Assembly: GCA_020024635.1 (NCBI GenBank) | Contig: JAHHTL010000020.1 | Location: forward strand, 1-39,986 | From: Ruminococcus sp. | Lineage (GTDB): Bacteria > Bacillota > Clostridia > Lachnospirales > Lachnospiraceae | Reading direction: 5' to 3' | DNA: 39,986 nt | Shown here: positions 35,267 through 39,986 of the stretch, in pieces | How the letters are laid out: each line of letters opens with the position of its first letter | Numbering within the stretch: position 1 is the first letter of the stretch | Notes under the pieces: model-generated | The model's input: the letters and a program-made list of their open reading frames with translations, nothing else | Told to the model about the DNA's origin: nothing | Databases searched by the model: none | Translations under genes and position numbers: made by a program

Positions 35267-35851
35267 TTATCTTTTTTTCTTCTTCTTCTTTTTTCGTACA
35301 CTATATCCAAACGTACCTATTTTCTTTCCAAGGCCTAAATATTCTCCATGTGAATATGCTAAAAGCCCCGTCTTATTTAGGTTGAATTTATTATTTTCAT
35401 CCATGTACGTATCATCTACCTGCACTGCAGTAACTTCAGCAAGAATCATGTGATGACTTCCCAGTTCTTGAATCTTAGTTACCTTACATTCAATATTCAC
35501 TGGCGATTCTTCAATAATCGGAGCATATTGCATTGTTCTAGCTCTTCCTTTTGTCAATCCTGTCTGCGTCCATTTATCTACATCTTTTCCTGAGCGAACT
35601 CCACAATAATCTGTCGCTTTCACAAGCGTTTCTGTCGTTAGATTGATGACAAATTCACCGGAGTCTTTGATCATCTGATAAGAATAACGTTCTGGGCGTA
35701 CTGAAATATAAACCATAGCAGGATTGGTACAGATTGTACCAGTCCAAGCAATGGTCAATATATTTGTGTTTCCCTCTTTATCCCCTACACTTACCATAAC
35801 TGCCGGAAGTGGATAAAGCATATTTCCTGGTTTCCACACTTCTTTTCCCAT
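35267..35851 (-). CDS. Flavin reductase-like (flavoredoxin type) FMN-binding protein
   Basis: A 194-residue flavin reductase/FMN-binding split-barrel protein. Blocks are YPLPAVMVSVGD near the start, AWTGTICTNPAMVYISVRPERYSY, FVINLTT and CGVRSGKDVDKW. Such proteins reduce flavins or pass electrons with NAD(P)H or ferredoxin. The C-terminus is a run of lysines (RKKKKKKKR) encoded by a homopolymer-rich stretch. AAAGGA precedes the ATG. It follows the pyrophosphatase gene by 13 nt and is probably cotranscribed with it. Confidence 0.9.
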   Translation of the reverse strand: MGKEVWKPGNMLYPLPAVMVSVGDKEGNTNILTIAWTGTICTNPAMVYISVRPERYSYQMIKDSGEFVINLTTETLVKATDYCGVRSGKDVDKWTQTGLTKGRARTMQYAPIIEESPVNIECKVTKIQELGSHHMILAEVTAVQVDDTYMDENNKFNLNKTGLLAYSHGEYLGLGKKIGTFGYSVRKKKKKKKR

Positions 35852-35864
35852 ATCAATTTCCTTT

Positions 35865-37517
35865 CTACTGTTGTAATGCGCTTACAAGTGTTGGTACAAG
35901 TTGTTTTTTTCTTGAAACAACTCCTTTTAACATTAACTCTTTTGTATCTACCGGAAGATCAAATGCCGCCAGAATCTTTGCCTTTGCATCTGTACCACAG
36001 CACAGCAGTTCTGAAGACTCTGTTACAATGTTTGTAAGCATAAAGAAAATCATATTTAGATGATGTTCTTCTCTTAGCCGGTCAATATGCGGAAGCACTT
36101 TGTCTTTTATTTCCCGCAATTCTTCTTCATTCATGGAGTTCACCTGACCAACACCAAATACGGTATCGTTAACTGTGAACTGTTTAAAATCAAGGAACAA
36201 AATTTCTTCTGGTGTTTTTCCTTTTAAGTTACTTCCGGCTTTAAACATCTCCTGCGCCAACTCTTCAATATTGATTTGAGCGATCGTTGCCAATTCTCTT
36301 GCCAGTTTTTCATCTAGCGCTGTACAAGTTGGAGATCGAAACATTAAAGTATCTGAAATAATTGCAGAACAAAGCAAAGAAGCCGTCTGCGGGTCAATCT
36401 CCACTCCTTCTTCTTGATACATTTGATAAATAATTGTAGCTGTACAGCCAACCGGCTGATTTCTGAAAAACACAGGCCCCATGGTCTCAATACTGCTTAG
36501 TCTGTGATGGTCAATAATCTCTAAAACGTCTGCCTCTTCCACCCCATCTACGGCTTGATTTTTTTCATTATGATCCACCAAAATCACCTGCTTTTTGCGG
36601 CAATTTAACAATCGCCTTCTAGATATAAAACCAAGAAAATTACCCTGATAATCTAAAATCGGGAAATCGCGGAATCTTTTATGAGCCATAACTTCTTTTA
36701 CATCATCTACATAATCACGTAGGTGAAAGCATATGAATCCATTCTTCGTCATAAAGTGTTTCACCGGAATGCTTTGGTTGATTTGTCTTGCAACTGTAAA
36801 CGTGTCGTTTGGCGTGTGAATGATTACAATTTGTTTTTCTTCCGCCTGTCTTATAATGTCTTCTGAAATATCTGCACCTTGACACACCACCATACATCCA
36901 ACATTTAAGTCAAGTGCATATTGCTGTGCTTCTTGACGGTCACCTAAAATAATCAAATCATCCTCATCAATAAAAGACGCCATAAGTTGGCGACTAGATG
37001 CAGCAATACCAACCTTTCCTTTCAATAGATAGCTGTGTTCATTCCCTGTTACAATCTTCCCGCCAATGGTGGATGCAATATTACGGTACTGGGTCTTTGC
37101 AACCGATAAAATTGTACTGTCATAAACATCCATGTAAGAAGTTGCGATATCTCCTTTTGTAATAAGTCCTTCTAATTTTCCCTCTCTTGTAATTGGCATT
37201 GTATGAATATTTAATTCTGTCATCTTTGCCCATGCTGTCTTAATAGAAACACTCCCTTTTAGACCATCCACCTTTCTTAGATCTACATCCTTTACCTGAA
37301 CACGAAGATCCGACAAAAGTGGAGGAACTGGAACTTCAAATCGATCCAACACATACTGTGTTTCCTCGTTTAACTGTCCTGCTCTCCTTGGTGTATACTC
37401 TTCCTTTGTCAGTTTTGATTTTAATCTTGCATAGGCAATCGCCGAACAGATAGAATCCGTATCCGGATTTTTATGTCCCACTACATATACTTTTCTTTTC
37501 TGTGTAACCTCTTCCAT
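35865..37517 (-). CDS. Manganese-dependent inorganic pyrophosphatase with CBS-DRTGG-CBS insert
   Basis: A 550-residue DHH-family (family II) pyrophosphatase. N-terminal metal ligands are H15, D19 and D21 (GHKNPDTDS). A regulatory insert of about 250 residues then follows: a CBS motif (about 65-125), a DRTGG domain (about 125-245) and a second CBS motif (about 250-305). The catalytic domain resumes with IIDHHRLSS (DHH) and ends in a DHHA2 domain containing RKKQ. Related enzymes are inhibited by AMP/ADP and activated by ATP or Ap4A through this insert. AGGAGG precedes the ATG. A weak TTGACG-N17-CATTCT promoter may lie at 37556-37584. The divergent S1 gene is 162 nt away. Confidence 0.94.
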   Translation of the reverse strand: MEEVTQKRKVYVVGHKNPDTDSICSAIAYARLKSKLTKEEYTPRRAGQLNEETQYVLDRFEVPVPPLLSDLRVQVKDVDLRKVDGLKGSVSIKTAWAKMTELNIHTMPITREGKLEGLITKGDIATSYMDVYDSTILSVAKTQYRNIASTIGGKIVTGNEHSYLLKGKVGIAASSRQLMASFIDEDDLIILGDRQEAQQYALDLNVGCMVVCQGADISEDIIRQAEEKQIVIIHTPNDTFTVARQINQSIPVKHFMTKNGFICFHLRDYVDDVKEVMAHKRFRDFPILDYQGNFLGFISRRRLLNCRKKQVILVDHNEKNQAVDGVEEADVLEIIDHHRLSSIETMGPVFFRNQPVGCTATIIYQMYQEEGVEIDPQTASLLCSAIISDTLMFRSPTCTALDEKLARELATIAQINIEELAQEMFKAGSNLKGKTPEEILFLDFKQFTVNDTVFGVGQVNSMNEEELREIKDKVLPHIDRLREEHHLNMIFFMLTNIVTESSELLCCGTDAKAKILAAFDLPVDTKELMLKGVVSRKKQLVPTLVSALQQ

Positions 37518-37602
37518 TCTGCATGCCTCCTAATCTTTTATTTGTTATCTATTTAAGAATGCCATTTTTTATGCGATTCGTCAATGCAATTCTTCAGATA
37601 TC

Positions 37603-37632
37603 TTGGTATTTTTTCTTATTCTGTGCTATACT
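37603..37632 (+). promoter_or_regulatory. Promoter of the S1-domain gene
   Basis: TTGGTA (37603-37608), an 18-nt spacer and TATACT (37627-37632) with an extended TGC. The predicted start near 37639 gives a leader of about 41 nt, ending in GAGGTATCAAA before the ATG. Confidence 0.65.
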
Positions 37633-37679
37633 GTTGCTATGTAATTTTATGTATTATGAAGAAAAGTTGAGGTATCAAA

Positions 37680-38363
37680 ATGAGTGAAGAAATGAAAACA
37701 GAAGAACTTTTTACACAAGAAACAATGGCCGATTACGAAGAGCATTTTGATGATGCAAACCCATGGAATATTGTTACAAAGTACCTAAATGAAAAAACAG
37801 TCCTTCCTGTAAAAGTCGAGGGTATTGTAAATGGTGGTGCAATTGCCATGGTCGAAGGGCTGCGTGGTTTTATTCCAGTCTCAAGACTTTCCCTTTCCTA
37901 CGTTGAGGATCTAGAATCTTATTTATTGAAAGATATCGAAGTCCGTGTAATCGATGTAGATCAGGCCGAGAATCGTCTTGTTTTGTCTGCTCGCGAAATT
38001 TTAAAAGAAAAAGAAGACAAAGCCCGCCAAGCACTTTTAGACAGTATAAAGGTTGGTGATATTTGTACTGGTACTGTGGAGACCCTTCAAAATTATGGAG
38101 CTTTTGTCCGTCTCGAAAATCAGCTCTCTGGACTTGTTCATATTTCCCAGATTGCACAAAAGCGTCTCAAAACTCCTGGAGAAGTTTTAAAAGTCGGAGA
38201 TGAAGTAAAAGTAAAAGTGATTGCAGTAAAAGACGGAAAATTAAGTCTTAGCATCAAAGCCTTAGAAGAAGTTCCAGAAGAAAAAGAAGAAACCATTGAA
38301 ATTCCAAAAGCCGAAGAAATCGGTACAACTCTTGGAGACTTATTTAAAAACATCCAATTATAA
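37680..38363 (+). CDS. S1 RNA-binding domain protein (two S1 domains)
   Basis: A 227-residue protein with two S1 OB folds, about 40-107 (LPVKVEGIVNGGAIAMVEG, GFIPVSRLS) and about 122-192 (GDICTGTVETLQNYGAFV, GLVHISQI), joined by a charged helix, and an acidic C-terminal tail. It resembles the short S1-like proteins of Firmicutes related to ribosomal protein S1 (RpsA/YpfD), which bind RNA and may help translation, but is too short to be full S1. It is monocistronic, with its own promoter and terminator. Confidence 0.9.
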   Translation: MSEEMKTEELFTQETMADYEEHFDDANPWNIVTKYLNEKTVLPVKVEGIVNGGAIAMVEGLRGFIPVSRLSLSYVEDLESYLLKDIEVRVIDVDQAENRLVLSAREILKEKEDKARQALLDSIKVGDICTGTVETLQNYGAFVRLENQLSGLVHISQIAQKRLKTPGEVLKVGDEVKVKVIAVKDGKLSLSIKALEEVPEEKEETIEIPKAEEIGTTLGDLFKNIQL

Positions 38364-38366
38364 TTC

Positions 38367-38409
38367 AAAAATCTGTCTGTTAGGCACATCGCTTTTCAGA
38401 CAGATTTTT
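38367..38409. terminator. Bidirectional terminator between the S1 and MATE genes
   Basis: AAAAATCTGTCTG and CAGACAGATTTTT form a perfect 13-bp stem with a 17-nt loop, with A/T runs at both ends. It lies 3 nt after the S1 stop and 3 nt before the end of the leftward MATE gene. Confidence 0.9.
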
Positions 38410-38412
38410 CTT

Positions 38413-39801
38413 TTACGACTCTCTTGTAATATTTCTTAACCAAATATATTTACGATATCGAAGAGTTGCGAGTGGTATTTTAATCAGTTCGTCACTCATA
38501 AGAAAGACATAAACAACTGGTACGCTACATTTAAACACAAATGCTGCCAAAGCTCCTGTTAGGATGGAAAATCCCCACATACTGATCACATCAAATTTCA
38601 ATCCAATCTTCGTGTCCCCTCCTGCTCGGAATATTCCCACAATCAAGGTACAGTTATAAGCCTGTGCCATTACAAAGTAAGACATGACAAAAAACATAAA
38701 TTTCAGATATTCTTTCGCCTGAGGTGAAAGTGCCATAGAAGAAATTGCAATTGGTGAAAATAAGAGAATCATTCCACCACCTACGATTCCTAACACAATA
38801 CTCATTCCAATAAAATGCTTTGCATAGATTTTTGCCAGTTCAATTTTCTTTTCTCCAATGGTTTTTCCAAGATAAATTGCCGTGGCCGTACTAATTCCAA
38901 ATGTAACAACCGTGGCAAGTTGTCTCGCCACTTGTGCTACAGAATTGGCTGCTACTGCAGCGCTTCCCATATGCCCTAAAATCGCTGTGTTGGCAGATCC
39001 TCCAATTCCCCAAAGCACTTCATTCATCACAACAGGGAGTGCGAAGATCAGAAAATCTTTTACCAACCATCTATCTGATTTTAAGAAATATTTCCAACGG
39101 AACTTTATTTCTTTGTTATAAAAACGGGCATATCCGCCCACTAAAAGCAATTCCACCATTCTAGAGAGCAAGGTTCCAAGACCTGCCCCTGCAACTCCCA
39201 TAGCTGGACATCCAAACAACCCAAAAATAAAAATTGCGTTTAATACAATATTGCAAATCAAAGAAATAAAATAGACAATCGTGGCAATCATTACGCGCTC
39301 CACACTTCTCATAACAAGGAGATATGTTTGTGTGATTCCCGTAAGTACAAACGAAAACGCAATGATTCTAAGATAAATAACTCCTTCTGCAATCACAGCT
39401 GGTTCACTTGTAAAAATATGTAACAATTGATCCGGTATAATAAAAGCAACTACAGCGAAAAGTGTGGTAACCAAAACTGCAGCTCTCATTCCAAGAGCCA
39501 ATATCTTTTCAATCGTCGTAATATCCCTTTTTCCCCAATATTGAGAAGTCAGTACAGTTGCCCCAGAAGTAAGTCCAAACAAAAATAAAGTCATGACATA
39601 ATAAATCTGTCCAGCCAATGATGCCCCAGAAAGTGAATTTTCTCCAACTTTTCCTAGCATAAATACATCTGCTGCCAGTACCCCAACATTGATCAGATTT
39701 TGGATTGCCATAGGGATGACAAGCGCTAACACATTCTTATAAAACTCTTTTTTATTGAAGTTTACTGTTGTAGAAGTACTCTTCCTTCCAATAACTTTCA
39801 T
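38413..39801 (-). CDS. MATE-family efflux transporter
   Basis: A 462-residue, twelve-helix transporter with two MATE repeats. The first begins around NVLALVIPMAIQNLINVGVL and ADVFMLGKVGE, and the second around LIFALPVVMNEVLWGIGG. Such proteins export drugs or metabolites using a Na+ or H+ gradient. The substrate is unknown. The frame opens 9 codons earlier, but AAGGAGGGG seven bases before the ATG at 39801 fixes the start. Confidence 0.94.
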   Translation of the reverse strand: MKVIGRKSTSTTVNFNKKEFYKNVLALVIPMAIQNLINVGVLAADVFMLGKVGENSLSGASLAGQIYYVMTLFLFGLTSGATVLTSQYWGKRDITTIEKILALGMRAAVLVTTLFAVVAFIIPDQLLHIFTSEPAVIAEGVIYLRIIAFSFVLTGITQTYLLVMRSVERVMIATIVYFISLICNIVLNAIFIFGLFGCPAMGVAGAGLGTLLSRMVELLLVGGYARFYNKEIKFRWKYFLKSDRWLVKDFLIFALPVVMNEVLWGIGGSANTAILGHMGSAAVAANSVAQVARQLATVVTFGISTATAIYLGKTIGEKKIELAKIYAKHFIGMSIVLGIVGGGMILLFSPIAISSMALSPQAKEYLKFMFFVMSYFVMAQAYNCTLIVGIFRAGGDTKIGLKFDVISMWGFSILTGALAAFVFKCSVPVVYVFLMSDELIKIPLATLRYRKYIWLRNITRES

Positions 39802-39888
39802 ATTGATCCCCTCCTTATAACAATTCATATTTTTTTCAATAGTTGATACTTTATCATAAACTTCACATTCTGTCTATTCTTATTCTAA

Positions 39889-39929
39889 AAAAAGGATGAG
39901 TCTCCTCACAAAAAGAACTCATCCTTTTT
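39889..39929 (-). terminator. Terminator of the gene at the right edge
   Basis: AAAAAGGATGAGT and ACTCATCCTTTTT form a perfect 13-bp stem with a 15-nt loop, starting 2 nt after the stop of the partial gene. On the minus strand TTTTTTTAG follows. Confidence 0.85.
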
Positions 39930-39931
39930 CT

Positions 39932-39986
39932 TTAATCTTCAAAAGCTTCTTTTACTTTATCCATGAAGCCTTTTTTCTTCTTCTTT
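39932..39986 (-). CDS. C-terminal end of a leftward gene, possibly dnaJ (partial)
   Basis: Only the last 17 codons are in the window, ending KKKKKGFMDKVKEAFED followed by TAA. A lysine run, then a short G-F-x-D-K-V/F-K-x-F helix, is seen at the C-terminus of DnaJ chaperones in many Clostridia, which is my tentative guess. Other proteins can end this way, so the identity is open. The strong terminator at 39889-39929 directly follows. Confidence 0.4.
   Translation of the reverse strand, partial: KKKKKGFMDKVKEAFED

Overview
The window looks like a chromosomal segment of a low-GC Gram-positive anaerobe, most likely a Lachnospiraceae member (class Clostridia). The evidence is a PolC-type replicative polymerase, a single-chain purL of about 1250 residues, the rho-rpmE-DUF1385-prmC-prfA cluster, DUF4364, a CBS/DRTGG inorganic pyrophosphatase, class II galT, AGGAGG-type ribosome binding sites and A/T-rich sigma-A promoters. 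The genus cannot be fixed from the sequence alone. I see no phage, IS element, CRISPR array, rRNA or origin, and no gene-free stretch longer than about 300 bases.

Layout. 1-227: leftward tRNA operon (Met-Val-Met, the last cut by the window edge) with a near-perfect promoter. 345-4156: leftward purL, divergent from a LysR regulator (4351-5223) with a good LysR-type operator between them. 5220-7589: leftward fusion of a Cas4/RecB-like nuclease to an Fe-S helicase. 7639-9020: NfeD plus stomatin-like SPFH pair. 9085-10023: cysK. 10293-10490: cold-shock protein. 10630-11868: glyA. 11955-17506: ispG-polC operon. 17781-19850: an XRE regulator and a lone ABC exporter, the part that looks most accessory. 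19919-22188: an exporter-like ABC protein coupled to a small membrane protein. 22279-27004: prfA, prmC, DUF1385, rpmE and rho, a translation/termination cluster. 27246-28677: rightward radical SAM protein plus DUF4364. 28645-32355: leftward cluster of polysaccharide deacetylase, tcdA, YitT-like protein and rarA. 32524-35212: rightward galK-galT. 35267-37517: leftward pyrophosphatase plus flavin reductase. 37680-38363: rightward S1-domain protein. 38413-39801: leftward MATE transporter. 39932-39986: C-terminal end of a leftward gene, possibly dnaJ.

How the genes work together. PurL, GlyA and CysK link purine, one-carbon and sulfur metabolism, but they are separate transcription units. PrmC methylates the release factor PrfA, and the two genes are neighbours. 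GalK and GalT are consecutive Leloir steps; no galE or galM lies in the window. Several starts were moved downstream of the longest reading frame because a strong ribosome binding site lies just before an internal start (purL, cysK, csp, ispG, the XRE gene, the second ABC gene, prfA, rpmE, the radical SAM gene, tcdA, the deacetylase, the MATE gene).

No unmistakably new multi-gene system is visible. The best candidates for a second look are the nuclease-helicase fusion, the LysR/purL operator, the conserved but unexplained DUF1385 protein inside a translation cluster, the XRE/ABC pair, and several hairpins in leaders (cysK, csp, ispG, rpmE-DUF1385).
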